Positions 50,919 through 61,868 are shown, counted from the stretch's first letter. The stretch is DNA of 64,000 bases from Emcibacteraceae bacterium (GCA_021774795.1 JAJFIR010000048.1:1-64000); one strand, 5' to 3'. Notes: generated by a model not told the origin, from the sequence alone. Numbers and translations are program-made.

Positions 50919-52109
50919 TTGACAATAAAATACTTTAAAACAAATACTTATTATGTATACTTAATCTTATTGTTTAATGTAAGTCTTGCTTTAACATATA
51001 CAGCTTTCGGGCAGGCAGGATTGGACAGTCTGGACCGGGAAGCCAGCATTTATACCATTTATAATGTTGAAGTGGATGAAACTTCTCGAAATGTAACGAC
51101 AGCACGTGACCGCGCGCTAAGCAAAGGACAACGTCAAGCGCTAGAAGGTTTATTTAGGCGTATTATCTTAATTTCTGACCGGGAAAAATTACCTGAATTT
51201 TCGGATGCGGAGGTGACAGAATTCATTAGCGGATTTGAAATAAATAATGAACGTCGATCGACGGTGCGCTATATCGCATCTTTGGTGGTTCATTTTAACC
51301 GCACCAAAATCACTGAAGTTTTAAGTGACTACGAAATACCCTATGCGGAAACCCTTGGCACAGCAGTAAGCGTGCTTCCTGTTCTTGAGGAAGCGGGTGC
51401 TTTAAGATTGTGGGAAAAGGACAATAAGTGGCGGGAAGCATGGGAAAACTACGACGTTATTAACAATTTGGTACCAATTAATACGCCGGTACCCACGTTG
51501 AAGAACCGCATGTATATTAGTGCCTTACAAGCAAAGTCCGGTGATCAAAGGAGTATTAAGTCATTTATAGGTGAAAATAGATTAAATGATTTAATCATAG
51601 CCACTGCGACGATAAAAAAAGATGTCAATAACGATCAGTTGCAGCTGAATATTCATTTAAAGCGTAACAATCCAAATTTGGAAGAAGATAATATGTCGAA
51701 AGACATTTCGGTGTCCGTTCCGACGCACAATGAAATGGGTGAAATCAATGATAAGGCGTTATTTGAAGCAGGTGTAGATGCAGCCAGTGACTGGGTAGAT
51801 GATTTATGGAAATCAAAAGTGCTTGTGAATTATGGTGTTGCATCAAAAATTAGAGCCAGCGGATATTTGAACGAGGTTAGCGATTGGCTAATTATTCAAA
51901 AGCAGCTCGCAAAAGTAAATTTGGTTCGAAACATCAATCTAAAAAGCATCACTATCAATAATGTAGACCTCGAAATCGAATTTGCCGGTGATGAAGAACA
52001 ACTGGCTTTATCTCTTGCCCAACAGGGGCTTACCCTGGAACAAGGTGAAATTGACAACAAATGGGCTATTGGCTTAACCGGCTTTGCACAATCTACGGGT
52101 AGAAACTAA
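50919..52109 (+). CDS. DUF2066-type exported protein
   Basis: Signal-like N-terminus; YNVEVDETSRNVTTARDRALSKGQRQALEGLFRRI; upstream of hda. Confidence 0.75.
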   Translation: MTIKYFKTNTYYVYLILLFNVSLALTYTAFGQAGLDSLDREASIYTIYNVEVDETSRNVTTARDRALSKGQRQALEGLFRRIILISDREKLPEFSDAEVTEFISGFEINNERRSTVRYIASLVVHFNRTKITEVLSDYEIPYAETLGTAVSVLPVLEEAGALRLWEKDNKWREAWENYDVINNLVPINTPVPTLKNRMYISALQAKSGDQRSIKSFIGENRLNDLIIATATIKKDVNNDQLQLNIHLKRNNPNLEEDNMSKDISVSVPTHNEMGEINDKALFEAGVDAASDWVDDLWKSKVLVNYGVASKIRASGYLNEVSDWLIIQKQLAKVNLVRNINLKSITINNVDLEIEFAGDEEQLALSLAQQGLTLEQGEIDNKWAIGLTGFAQSTGRN

Positions 52110-52111
52110 CA

Positions 52112-52822
52112 ATGGGCAAGCAGCAAAAAACGCCGAAACAGTTGTTGCTCAACTGGCCGGTAAGTGAAAAATTTGCGCAAAGCAATTTTCTTCCAGCAGT
52201 TTCAAACGAAAAAGCAGTAAAATGGATTGATAGCTGGCCGAACTGGCAACGCGGCGAAGAACAATTTCATTGTTTAATTATATATGGGCCAGACGGATGC
52301 GGAAAAACGCATCTTGCCCATGTGTGGCAAAAGATTTCAAAGGCAAAAATTATTGCTGGTGAAGATCTTGGCAAATCGGACTTTATTTCGGGGGATAATT
52401 TAGTTTTTGTTGTTGAAGATGTCGATAGTTTTGTGAACAATTCAACTACTCAGGAAGCTCTTTTGCATCTTTTAAACTGGACCAGAGAGCAGGGTGGTTA
52501 TATTTTATTGACGGCACGGAAACGACCGAAGAAGTGGCCGATCAATTTAGCGGACTTATCTTCGCGACTATTAGCTTCGGAGGCTTCAAAAATAAGTTTG
52601 CCGGATGATGATCTTCTGAAAGATATCATGATTAAGCAGTTTTCCGATCGTCAAATTACTTTATCTAAGGACGTAATTAAGTATCTTATTGCGCGTACAG
52701 AACGATCTTTTGATGCAATAAGAAACTTGGTTAAAGATATTGATAACTTGTCGATGTCAGAAAAAAAGAAAATCACGATACCTGTGGTGAAAAGGGTGCT
52801 TGAAGATAGGGTTGAGGGATAA
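52112..52822 (+). CDS. DnaA-related regulatory inactivator (Hda/HdaA-like)
   Basis: LLNWPVSEKFAQSNFLPAVSNEKAVKWID; IYGPDGCGKTHLAHVWQ; VVEDVD. Confidence 0.87.
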   Translation: MGKQQKTPKQLLLNWPVSEKFAQSNFLPAVSNEKAVKWIDSWPNWQRGEEQFHCLIIYGPDGCGKTHLAHVWQKISKAKIIAGEDLGKSDFISGDNLVFVVEDVDSFVNNSTTQEALLHLLNWTREQGGYILLTARKRPKKWPINLADLSSRLLASEASKISLPDDDLLKDIMIKQFSDRQITLSKDVIKYLIARTERSFDAIRNLVKDIDNLSMSEKKKITIPVVKRVLEDRVEG

Positions 52823-52830
52823 AATAATAT

Positions 52831-54939
52831 ATGAAATCGTTAGACGAATTTAGTGCTTCTCAGAAGTTAATTAATCGCGAACTATCGTGGCTTTCCTTTA
52901 ATATACGGGTGATGGAGCAATCTTCAAATAAAAGATATCCTTTGCTTGAAAGGTTACGGTTTTTATCAATTTCTGGCAGCAATCTTGACGAATTTTATAT
53001 GGTTAGAGTCGCCGGCCTTAGAAATTTAATGATGGCAGAGGCAAATGTCATAAGCGATGACGGCCTTACAGAAAGTGAACAACTTATAAAAATCAGTGCT
53101 CTCTCATCAGAACTTGTAAAAAAACAACAAGTTGAGTGTGCTGAACTATTAAGAGAACTAAAAAAAAATAAATTGAGCCTTCTCGAAGCTGATGATTTAA
53201 CCAATGGGGAAAAAAAATGGCTTGAAGTATATTTTTTGGAAGAATTATTTCCTATCTTGACGCCACTGGCGATTGATTTAGCACATCCTTTCCCTTTTAT
53301 TGCAAACCTTGGTTTTTCATTGATTGTCGATTTAAGACGCAATGAAGACAATAAGCCGTTATTAGCACTGATACCTATCCCTACCCAAACTAAGCGATTT
53401 ATCAGGCTAGCCGATATAAAAGGTGAGATAAGGTTTATTTCTCTCGAAAATGTGCTTAGCTTGTTTATCGGTCATATTTTTCCAAACTATGCATTGATAG
53501 GTGAAGGTATCTTCCGGATTATCAGGGATAGTGAGCTGGAAGTGGAAGAAAAAGCCGAAGATCTGGTGCTGGTTTTTGAGAGCGCATTGAAAAGAAGACG
53601 TCGCGGCAATGTTGTTAGACTCGAAGTAAATTCATCGATGCCAAAAAATTTACGACGGATCATTAGAAAAGAGCTCGAAGTCAGTAAAGAAGAAATTATC
53701 AATATAGATGGAATATTAGGCCTATCTGAACTCAGTGATTTGATCGTGGATGACAGGAAAGACTTGATATTCGAGCCTTTCAGCCCCCGCTTTCCAAGAA
53801 GGGTCAAAGAATTTAGTGGCGATATATTTGCCGCAATAACTCAAAAAGATTTTGTTGTTCATCACCCGTTTGAAAGTTTTGATGTGGTTGTAAGTTTTAT
53901 TCAGCAGGCAGCCCAGGATGACGATGTGCTGGCTATTAAACAAACATTATACAGAACCGGTGATAATAGCCCTATCGTCGAAGCACTTATTAAAGCCGCA
54001 GAGTCAGGAAAGTCAGTTACTGCTCTTGTGGAACTTAAGGCGCGCTTTGATGAAGCCAGGAATATTAAATGGGCGCAGGATATGGAGCGCGCCGGTGTAC
54101 AGGTAGTTTTCGGGTTTCTTGAACTTAAAACACATGCAAAAATTTCGGTGGTAATTCGCCGTGAAGACGAGAAGCTGAAGTCATATGTTCATTTTGGAAC
54201 GGGTAATTATCACCCGCAAACTGCAAAAGTATATACTGATATTTCATTCTTTACCGACAATAAAGAGCTTGGTCATGATGCTGTTCACATTTTTAATTAT
54301 CTGACGGGTAACACAGTACCCACTTCGCTACAAAAAGCAAAGATATCCCCTTTTTATATTAGATCGAGTTTAATTGGCCTCATCGATCAGGAAATAGAAT
54401 TTGCGCGAATAGGTAAGCCGGCTAATATCTGGATCAAATTAAACGCATTAGTCGATCCTGCTATCATCGAGAAGCTATATGAAGCATCAAATGCCGGTGT
54501 TAGTATTGACATGGTTGTTCGTGGGATTTGTTGTCTAAGAGCTGGTGTTAAAGGTATGTCAGAAAATATTCGGGTAAAAAGCATCGTTGGTCGGTTTTTG
54601 GAGCATGCTAGAATCGTATGTTTTGGCAATGGAGAGTTATTACCCTCTAAAAATGCGAAAGTGTTTATATCATCGGCGGATTGGATGCCACGAAATTTTG
54701 ATCGTCGGGTTGAAATTCTTGTTCCACTCGAAAACCCGACTGTGCACTCGCAAGTGCTGGACCAAATTATGGTCTCGAATATAAAAGATACAGAACAGAG
54801 TTGGACTTTAAAAAATGATGACCGCTATAAGAAAGTTGAAGCTGAAGATGAAATATTTTCCGCTCATCAATATTTTATGACCAATCCGAGTCTGTCCGGG
54901 GTGGGCTCCGTTAATGTTGAAGACGAAGATAAAGAATAA
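52831..54939 (+). CDS. ppk1: Polyphosphate kinase 1
   Basis: INRELSWLSFNIRVMEQ, HPFESFDVVVSFIQQAA, KQTLYRTGDNSPIVEAL, HFGTGNYHPQTAKVYTD, SSADWMPRNFDRRVEIL. Confidence 0.96.
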   Translation: MKSLDEFSASQKLINRELSWLSFNIRVMEQSSNKRYPLLERLRFLSISGSNLDEFYMVRVAGLRNLMMAEANVISDDGLTESEQLIKISALSSELVKKQQVECAELLRELKKNKLSLLEADDLTNGEKKWLEVYFLEELFPILTPLAIDLAHPFPFIANLGFSLIVDLRRNEDNKPLLALIPIPTQTKRFIRLADIKGEIRFISLENVLSLFIGHIFPNYALIGEGIFRIIRDSELEVEEKAEDLVLVFESALKRRRRGNVVRLEVNSSMPKNLRRIIRKELEVSKEEIINIDGILGLSELSDLIVDDRKDLIFEPFSPRFPRRVKEFSGDIFAAITQKDFVVHHPFESFDVVVSFIQQAAQDDDVLAIKQTLYRTGDNSPIVEALIKAAESGKSVTALVELKARFDEARNIKWAQDMERAGVQVVFGFLELKTHAKISVVIRREDEKLKSYVHFGTGNYHPQTAKVYTDISFFTDNKELGHDAVHIFNYLTGNTVPTSLQKAKISPFYIRSSLIGLIDQEIEFARIGKPANIWIKLNALVDPAIIEKLYEASNAGVSIDMVVRGICCLRAGVKGMSENIRVKSIVGRFLEHARIVCFGNGELLPSKNAKVFISSADWMPRNFDRRVEILVPLENPTVHSQVLDQIMVSNIKDTEQSWTLKNDDRYKKVEAEDEIFSAHQYFMTNPSLSGVGSVNVEDEDKE

Positions 54940-54959
54940 AAAGATTTAAGGGAAAATAA

Positions 54960-56429
54960 GTGGGAAAATTTGCTGTCATAGATATAGGTTCCAATACCGT
55001 GCGCCTTGTTGTCTACGAAAACCGCGAGCGGGCGCCCTATGTGGTTTTTAATGAAAAAGTCTTCTGTGGTCTGGGCCGGGGTGTATCAGAAACCGGTATA
55101 ATGATAGATGAAGCCATGGATCTTGCCACCTCGACGTTAAAGCGGTTTGCACTGCTTCTTGGTAAGATGGACATCAAGGATCCACGCGTCGTTGCGACTT
55201 CTGCCGTTCGCGATGCCGGCAACGGTCAATATTTTATTGAGCATATAAAAAACGTAACCGGCCTTGTTATTGAGGTGATTGACGGTATAGAAGAAGCTAG
55301 ACTAACGGGATGTGGTGTTATTTGTGCGGTACCTCATGCGTCCGGAATAGTAGGCGATCTTGGGGGAGGTAGTCTTGAGTTGGCGATTGTTAACGATAAA
55401 CGCGTATCCAATGAAAAAACCTTGCCTATCGGTCCTCTCAGGCTTCAGGATCGGGACGGACGATGGATGAATAGTCCTAAATCAATCGTAAAACGCAATT
55501 TGAGAACGGTCGAATGGTTGAATGATGCCAAGGGTAAAAAATTCTATGCTGTTGGCGGGGCGTGGCGTTCGCTGGCGCGGATACATATGAAAGTTGTCGG
55601 GTATCAACATATCAATATGCACAACTATCTTATACCGGTTGATGAAATTACGGCTCTGGCTAAACGTATTTCTAAAATGAGCTTAATTGAGCTGGACGAA
55701 TATCGCCCTTATATTTCTGAAAAGCGTGTAAATATAATTTCTCTTGCGTCATTAACGCTTTATCAATTATTGAAGATCATAAAACCATCCAAATTCATTG
55801 TGTCTGCTTTTGGCGTGCGTGAAGGATTGCTCTATGATGAAATGGATGAGGAAGTCAGAAAACAGGACCCACTTATAGTAGGGTGTCATCAAGTGGCGGA
55901 AATGACCGGCCGTTTCACAGAACACGGAAAAAGGCTATATGACTGGATTAATCCGTTATTCAGTGATGAAACCGATGAACACAGACGCCTGCGCCTTGCT
56001 ATTTGCATATTGAGCGATGTTGGATGGCGTGGTCATCCCGAATACCGCGCGGAAAAAGTGGTGGCCGAAGTTTTATACGGGCGTCTTGGCGGTATAAATC
56101 ATTGGGGTGCGGGACTTATTGCCATGGCTTTATATGTTTGCTATGGCGGTTCTAAAAATCGTGCGCGGCAGGTTGATACGGCAATGTCACTGATAAGTAG
56201 GGAAGATATGTATTATGCCAAAAAAATTGGTATGGCGTTAAGACTGGCGCAAAGACTATCAGCAGGTACGTCCAGAGGATTAAAACTAGCAGAATTATCC
56301 GTGAATAGTACAAGGCTTCTTATGAAAGTTAAAGAAGATAAGGTGGATATAGTGAATGATGTTGTCACCAGTCGGCTTGATGATTTAGCAGAATATATTG
56401 ATCTGGAGTCTCGGATTACAACTTTTTGA
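54960..56429 (+). CDS. ppx: Exopolyphosphatase (Ppx/GppA family)
   Basis: AVIDIGSNTVRLVVYE, VGDLGGGSLELAIV; GTG start; directly downstream of ppk1. Confidence 0.92.
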   Translation: MGKFAVIDIGSNTVRLVVYENRERAPYVVFNEKVFCGLGRGVSETGIMIDEAMDLATSTLKRFALLLGKMDIKDPRVVATSAVRDAGNGQYFIEHIKNVTGLVIEVIDGIEEARLTGCGVICAVPHASGIVGDLGGGSLELAIVNDKRVSNEKTLPIGPLRLQDRDGRWMNSPKSIVKRNLRTVEWLNDAKGKKFYAVGGAWRSLARIHMKVVGYQHINMHNYLIPVDEITALAKRISKMSLIELDEYRPYISEKRVNIISLASLTLYQLLKIIKPSKFIVSAFGVREGLLYDEMDEEVRKQDPLIVGCHQVAEMTGRFTEHGKRLYDWINPLFSDETDEHRRLRLAICILSDVGWRGHPEYRAEKVVAEVLYGRLGGINHWGAGLIAMALYVCYGGSKNRARQVDTAMSLISREDMYYAKKIGMALRLAQRLSAGTSRGLKLAELSVNSTRLLMKVKEDKVDIVNDVVTSRLDDLAEYIDLESRITTF

Positions 56430-56502
56430 TTTTATAGCAAAACGCTTAGTATAGTGTTTTGTCAATTTACAGACAGGTTTTATTAAATGCAAAGGAAATA
56501 TC

Positions 56503-56820
56503 ATGGCAACTGCTATCGTCAAATATACATTGGATAAAGATATCCAGCGATCTGAAGTAATTGAACGCTTCAATATGGCTGCGGAGACCACTTTTAAAGG
56601 CATGGTCGGACTATACAGTAAACAATTTTGTTATGACAAATCGACTGGTAATTGTTTGTCAGTCTATCATTGGCATTCTAAAGATCATGCCGAAGCATTT
56701 TTCTCAGATAATTTTATTGAAAATTTCGAAAAAATTGTTGGCGTCGTGCCGTCGTTTGAAATTTTGGATTGTCTGGTCGCGGTTGATAACAGAGCCGGTG
56801 ACATTATTATTCACGAATGA
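56503..56820 (+). CDS. Small dimeric alpha-beta barrel-like protein (monooxygenase-like fold), uncharacterised
   Basis: 105 aa; GMVGLYSKQFCYDKSTGNCLSVYHWHSKDHAEAFFSDNFIENFEKIVG pattern. Confidence 0.55.
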   Translation: MATAIVKYTLDKDIQRSEVIERFNMAAETTFKGMVGLYSKQFCYDKSTGNCLSVYHWHSKDHAEAFFSDNFIENFEKIVGVVPSFEILDCLVAVDNRAGDIIIHE

Positions 56821-56830
56821 TACGCCGACG

Positions 56831-57985
56831 TTAATTTTCAATAGGGAAAATAACAATTTCGTTATTTCTTATTGCAAATGCAACTTCACCATTTTTTAAG
56901 GCCTGTGCATCCTTACCAAATATATCATAACGCCATCCTTTGAGGGCTCTAACATCGGCATTATCATTTTCGGCAATTTTCTCCAAATCTTCAACATTAG
57001 CGATCAATTTGGGGGCAACATTTTCGCTTTTGCAAACAAGCTTAAGCAGCACTTTTAATAGTTCAACGATTGGATCAGTATTCTGTGAAGGTGGTTTCCT
57101 TCTAGAAATTACCGGAAGTTGATCTTCGGGCATGTCTAATGATTCTTTAATGGCTTTAATAATATATTCGCCGCCTCCGCTGGATGCAAAATTTGCCCCA
57201 AGACCCCTCACGCTAGTTAGCGCGTTTGTGTGAGTAGGGCGTACTGCACTTAATTCGAGGAGAACCTCATCCCGCATCACACGGTTTCTTGGAATATTGC
57301 GCCGCTGTGCTTCCGCTTCCCGCCACTCGGCTATTTTATGAACGATAGCGTTAAAACGACGATTATTATTTCTTATTTTTATTCGCTTCCACGCGTTCTC
57401 CGGCTGAATGGTATAGCTGTCTTTATCAAGTAGACCGGTTATTTCTTCTGAAAGCCAGTTTTCACGGCCCGATTGAGCCAATTGAAGTTTTAATTTCTTA
57501 TATATAACCCGCAAATGCGTAACATCGCCCAGCGCATAGTCGATCTGGCGCTCGGTCAGGGGGCGACGCGACCAGTCTGTAAATCTTGTACTTTTATCCA
57601 GTGGTTTATTACAAAGTGCCAAGACCAGCTTTTCGTAGCCGATACTATCACCAAACCCACAAACCATTGCAGCAATTTGGCTGTCAAATAGTGGTTTTGG
57701 CACAACGCCTGCCATATTGACGAAAATTTCGATATCCTGGGTTGCAGCATGAAAAACTTTCACGACTTTCTCATTTTCCATCAAATCATAGAACGGCGTT
57801 AAATCCAGACCAGGAGCCAACGTATCGATCGCATGATATTCATCGTCATTTGCAATTTGAATAAGACACAATTTCGAATAATAGGTTTTATCCCTCAGAA
57901 ATTCCGTATCCACAGTGACATATTCTGAAGTAGAAAGACGGTCACACAATGCTTTCAACACTTCACTGGAAGTAATTACACTCAT
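56831..57985 (-). CDS. rnd: Ribonuclease D
   Basis: YVTVDTEFLRDKTYYSKLCLIQIAN, KVFHAATQDIEIF, LTERQIDYALGDVTHL. Confidence 0.94.
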   Translation of the reverse strand: MSVITSSEVLKALCDRLSTSEYVTVDTEFLRDKTYYSKLCLIQIANDDEYHAIDTLAPGLDLTPFYDLMENEKVVKVFHAATQDIEIFVNMAGVVPKPLFDSQIAAMVCGFGDSIGYEKLVLALCNKPLDKSTRFTDWSRRPLTERQIDYALGDVTHLRVIYKKLKLQLAQSGRENWLSEEITGLLDKDSYTIQPENAWKRIKIRNNNRRFNAIVHKIAEWREAEAQRRNIPRNRVMRDEVLLELSAVRPTHTNALTSVRGLGANFASSGGGEYIIKAIKESLDMPEDQLPVISRRKPPSQNTDPIVELLKVLLKLVCKSENVAPKLIANVEDLEKIAENDNADVRALKGWRYDIFGKDAQALKNGEVAFAIRNNEIVIFPIEN

Positions 57986-58096
57986 ATATACCCTTAATAT
58001 ATTGGGTCAAATTAAAGATTAACTTGACAAAGCGACAATAAAGCACAAAAAGACACTAAATTGAACTTGAATATTTAAAAAAATAGAAGAAATAAC

Positions 58097-59881
58097 ATGC
58101 ATGAATATAGATCTCATAATTGTAGTGAGTTAGGAAGTGAAAATGTTGGCGATATAGCCCGCCTGTCTGGATGGGTTCATCGTAAACGCGATCATGGTGG
58201 TCTTTTGTTTATTGACCTGCGGGATCACTACGGGGTCACGCAGTGTGTTTTTGACAGCGATTTTAAAGAAATATTTGAAGTTGCAGAAAATGTTCGCGCT
58301 GAAACTGTGATCCGCGTTGAAGGTGAAGTAATAAAAAGAGATGCGGAAGCAATCAATCGTGAATTACCAACAGGATCAGTGGAAATACTTGTCAAAAAAG
58401 TAGATGTTCTAAATGCTGCCGAAGAGCTTCCGCTACCGGTTTTTGGTGATCAAGAATATCCGGAAGACATTCGCCTTAAATACCGTTTTCTTGATTTGCG
58501 CCGCGAACGTATTCATAATAACATCGTACTTCGTTCTGATATTATTTCCAGTATTCGCCGACGTATGGTTGGTCAAGGATTTAAAGAATTTCAAACACCG
58601 ATTCTAACTGCTTCTTCACCCGAAGGCGCGCGTGATTTTTTGGTGCCGAGCCGCATGCATCCCGGTAAGTTTTATGCGCTTCCGCAAGCACCACAGCAGT
58701 TTAAACAGCTTTTGATGATTGCAGGTTTTGATCGTTATTTTCAGATCGCTCCATGTTTTAGAGATGAAGACGCCCGCGCTGACCGCTCGCCGGGCGAATT
58801 TTATCAACTTGATATGGAAATGTCTTTCGTTACACAGGAAGATGTATTCGCGGCAATTGAGCCCGTAATGCAGGGAATATTTGAAGAATTTTCCGACAGA
58901 AAAGTGACCTCTGCTCCATTCCCTCGTATTTCTTATAAGGATTCAATGCTTAAATACGGTAATGATAAGCCGGACCTTAGAAACCCGATTGAAATATGTG
59001 ATGTCACAGAAGTGTTTGACGGCTCTGGATTTGGTATATTTGCCGGTGCCATTAAAAATGATGCCGTTGTTCGCGCTATTCCGGCACCGGGCGCAGGGGG
59101 CGGACAACCACGTAGTTTCTTTGATAAGATGAATGACTGGGCGCGTGCAGAAGGGTTTGCCGGCCTTGGTTATATCCGCTTCAAGGACGGCGAAGCGATG
59201 GGACCGATCGCCAAGAACCTTGATGAAAACCGAATTGCTAAACTTAATGAAATTGCCAATTTTTCTGATCAAGACGGTGTTTTCTTCGCATGTGGCAAAG
59301 CGGAGGAAGCCGCAAAACTGGCAGGGTTAGCCCGTACTAAAGTTGGTGAAGACCTGGATCTCATTGGTGATGACGAGTTTAAATTTTGCTGGATCGTCGA
59401 CTTCCCCATGTATGAGTATGACGAAGTTGAAAAGAAGCTTGATTTTAGCCACAATCCGTTTTCAATGCCGCAAGGCGGACTGGATGCTCTGAATACGATG
59501 AAGCCCGAAGATATTCTTGGCTACCAATATGACATAGTCTGTAACGGTATCGAACTTTCATCCGGTGCAATTCGTAATCATGTTCCCGAAATTATGTATA
59601 AAGCTTTCGAAATTGCCGGTTATGGACCAGAAGTTGTTGAAGAAAGGTTCGCGGGAATGCTTAACGCACTAAAATATGGCGCCCCGCCCCATGGAGGCAT
59701 AGCACCCGGCGTTGACCGAATTGTTATGTTACTTGCTGATGAGCCAAATATTAGAGAAGTAATTGTCTTCCCGATGAACCAAAAAGCTGAAGATTTGATG
59801 ATGAATGCGCCTAGCGAGGTCGAAATGAAGCAACTTCGGGAGCTTCATTTGCGGACCATAGTGCCAGATGACAAAAACTAA
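58097..59881 (+). CDS. aspS: Aspartyl-tRNA synthetase
   Basis: [82 protein letters not shown]. Confidence 0.97.
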   Translation: MHEYRSHNCSELGSENVGDIARLSGWVHRKRDHGGLLFIDLRDHYGVTQCVFDSDFKEIFEVAENVRAETVIRVEGEVIKRDAEAINRELPTGSVEILVKKVDVLNAAEELPLPVFGDQEYPEDIRLKYRFLDLRRERIHNNIVLRSDIISSIRRRMVGQGFKEFQTPILTASSPEGARDFLVPSRMHPGKFYALPQAPQQFKQLLMIAGFDRYFQIAPCFRDEDARADRSPGEFYQLDMEMSFVTQEDVFAAIEPVMQGIFEEFSDRKVTSAPFPRISYKDSMLKYGNDKPDLRNPIEICDVTEVFDGSGFGIFAGAIKNDAVVRAIPAPGAGGGQPRSFFDKMNDWARAEGFAGLGYIRFKDGEAMGPIAKNLDENRIAKLNEIANFSDQDGVFFACGKAEEAAKLAGLARTKVGEDLDLIGDDEFKFCWIVDFPMYEYDEVEKKLDFSHNPFSMPQGGLDALNTMKPEDILGYQYDIVCNGIELSSGAIRNHVPEIMYKAFEIAGYGPEVVEERFAGMLNALKYGAPPHGGIAPGVDRIVMLLADEPNIREVIVFPMNQKAEDLMMNAPSEVEMKQLRELHLRTIVPDDKN

Positions 59882-59902
59882 GGTTTTTTTCGGTATTAAA
59901 AT

Positions 59903-59936
59903 AAAAAGGCATGATCTTATCGATCACGCCTTTTTT
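59903..59936. terminator. Bidirectional intrinsic terminator
   Basis: AAAAAGGCATGATC-TTAT-CGATCACGCCTTTTTT between aspS and the convergent small gene. Confidence 0.8.
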
Positions 59937-59963
59937 ATTCTAAGATATGAATAATGTAATTTC

Positions 59964-60158
59964 TTAGGCCTGTATGTCCACGCTGTTACCAACGTCCGGG
60001 CCTGTACCGGCTTCAACCGCTTTTCGCTCATTCACAGAATCTTCAATTTTGTCTTGTTCAACGTCTTTTGCAATAGCCGCATTTTCTTGCGAACTACTGC
60101 GTCCTGCATCGACTTGAACTTGTGAAGACGCGTTACTTGCTGCTGCTATATCAACCAT
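59964..60158 (-). CDS. Small protein resembling the YjfB-type putative motility protein family
   Basis: 64 aa; MVDIAAASNASSQVQVDAG N-terminus resembles the MDIAALSxxxSQxQ family pattern. Confidence 0.5.
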   Translation of the reverse strand: MVDIAAASNASSQVQVDAGRSSSQENAAIAKDVEQDKIEDSVNERKAVEAGTGPDVGNSVDIQA

Positions 60159-60352
60159 AATAATCCTAACTTTTTTAAACTACACCCCAAATTATCAATT
60201 ACATTTTAATAAACTATTAATAATTTGATCCATTTTTACACATCTAAAATTTAATATGTGTTATTAAGCATTTATGGTTTAATTTAATCAACAATAATTG
60301 TATAAATATGTCTGAATAAGAGCAGGGTTTAACTAAATACGGGCCAGATTAA

Positions 60353-61645
60353 ATGCAAAATACCGTGCAGATGGCGCACTTTTCGCCAAAAATTCTACTG
60401 ATGACTTCGGCTGTCTTGTTATTAACGGCTTGTGGTGGTGGAGCAGATTTGCCGAATTATGATGAGATGCAGACGCCCCAGATTAATGATCGACCCACCA
60501 GTTTATCGACACCTTCATGGATAAAAATGGCCAATTCCTTTAGAATTGCCGGGGATTATTCCAACGCAATAAGGTTGTATCAAAACGCCGCCACCGAAGA
60601 TCCAACCAATGTACCATCCCGCGTTGCTCTTGGGCAAATATACCAACGATTGGGGGCAACGGATGGAGCCATCGTATATTACAGACAAGCTCTGGATTTA
60701 GATCCGGAAAACCTGGATGCCCAATTAGGGTTGGGTCAAATGATGGTCACGTCCAATAAACCTCTTGAAGCAATTTCATATCTGGAGGAAGTTGCAAAAA
60801 AATCCCCTGATAACTACCGGATATATAATAGTATTGGGTTGGCTTACGATCTGGAAGGGTTGCATGAAAAAGCACAGCTCGCATATGGGGAAGGGCTTAA
60901 TAAAAAGCCGGATCATATATCGCTCCTTAACAACCTTGCACTTTCTTTTGCAATTGACGGGGAATACGCGCCTTCAATTCAATTGCTTAGTAAAGCTATC
61001 AATTTGGACTATAGCCAAACCACGGCCCAAAGAAATCTTATCATGGTTTATGCTCTTTCAGGGGAAGAAGAGGCCGCAAGAACAATGGCAAATACATTCA
61101 TGACGCCAGCGGAAATTGAAGAAAATGTCCTACATTATAATTGGTTAAAGACATTATCCAGTAAACGGCGTGCACAAGCTATTTTTCTGAATTTAAAATC
61201 ATTCCCTATTGAAGAAGAAAAGATAACGACGGAAATCGATACTGTTGCCGACACTGCTACTAAATCCCAGTCGGTGGTTATCGAAACCGACCCAAAAAGA
61301 CAAATGCTCAATGATATATTAAGTTCTGAAGAAGGATTGGTAGGGGGGGCTCTTTCTGAAGGTGAAGTGATAATTTCTGATAATTTCTATCATCTGCAAA
61401 TTGGTTCTAAAGCAACGGTGGGAGAAGTTATTACAGAATGGGACCGTATTAAAGATTTAGCACCGGACATACTTAGCGGTACAAATCTAGACGTTGAAAA
61501 AGTTATAAATGCCAATAATGAAGAAATATTCAGATTATACATAGGTAATTTTGATAATAATGTTGCCGCAGATGAGTTCTGTAAAGCATTAATGGATAAA
61601 CAAATATCTTGTTCTGTTGAAATATTAGAGGCATTAAGCGAATAA
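60353..61645 (+). CDS. TPR-repeat lipoprotein with C-terminal SPOR-like domain
   Basis: Lipobox LLLTACGGG; TPR repeats (YSNAIRLYQNAATEDPTNVPSRVALGQIYQRLG...); C-terminus YHLQIGSKATVGEVITEWDRIK ... FRLYIGNFDNNVAADEFCKAL. Confidence 0.8.
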   Translation: MQNTVQMAHFSPKILLMTSAVLLLTACGGGADLPNYDEMQTPQINDRPTSLSTPSWIKMANSFRIAGDYSNAIRLYQNAATEDPTNVPSRVALGQIYQRLGATDGAIVYYRQALDLDPENLDAQLGLGQMMVTSNKPLEAISYLEEVAKKSPDNYRIYNSIGLAYDLEGLHEKAQLAYGEGLNKKPDHISLLNNLALSFAIDGEYAPSIQLLSKAINLDYSQTTAQRNLIMVYALSGEEEAARTMANTFMTPAEIEENVLHYNWLKTLSSKRRAQAIFLNLKSFPIEEEKITTEIDTVADTATKSQSVVIETDPKRQMLNDILSSEEGLVGGALSEGEVIISDNFYHLQIGSKATVGEVITEWDRIKDLAPDILSGTNLDVEKVINANNEEIFRLYIGNFDNNVAADEFCKALMDKQISCSVEILEALSE

Positions 61646-61649
61646 TCTA

Positions 61650-61868
61650 CTAATTCTGCATTGAACAAAAATCGATATTAAGTTTCCTAAGACCTTGGTT
61701 TTTAACAAGATAAAATGATTTAGCCTCTAACGGTACTTCAGATAACTTAACATCAGTTATCTGATAATGTTCTCTTAATCCTTGATAAATTTCATTCAAG
61801 CCGCTGAGCACGAGCATAAGCATTAATGGAATGAAGCTTAATCCAATTATATTCAATAAAATGTCCAT
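61650..61868 (-). CDS. Small predicted membrane protein
   Basis: MDILLNIIGLSFIPLMLMLVLSGLNEIYQGL...; GGAGATAAAA Shine-Dalgarno ahead of ATG at 61868; ORF-track start 61880. Confidence 0.5.
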   Translation of the reverse strand: MDILLNIIGLSFIPLMLMLVLSGLNEIYQGLREHYQITDVKLSEVPLEAKSFYLVKNQGLRKLNIDFCSMQN

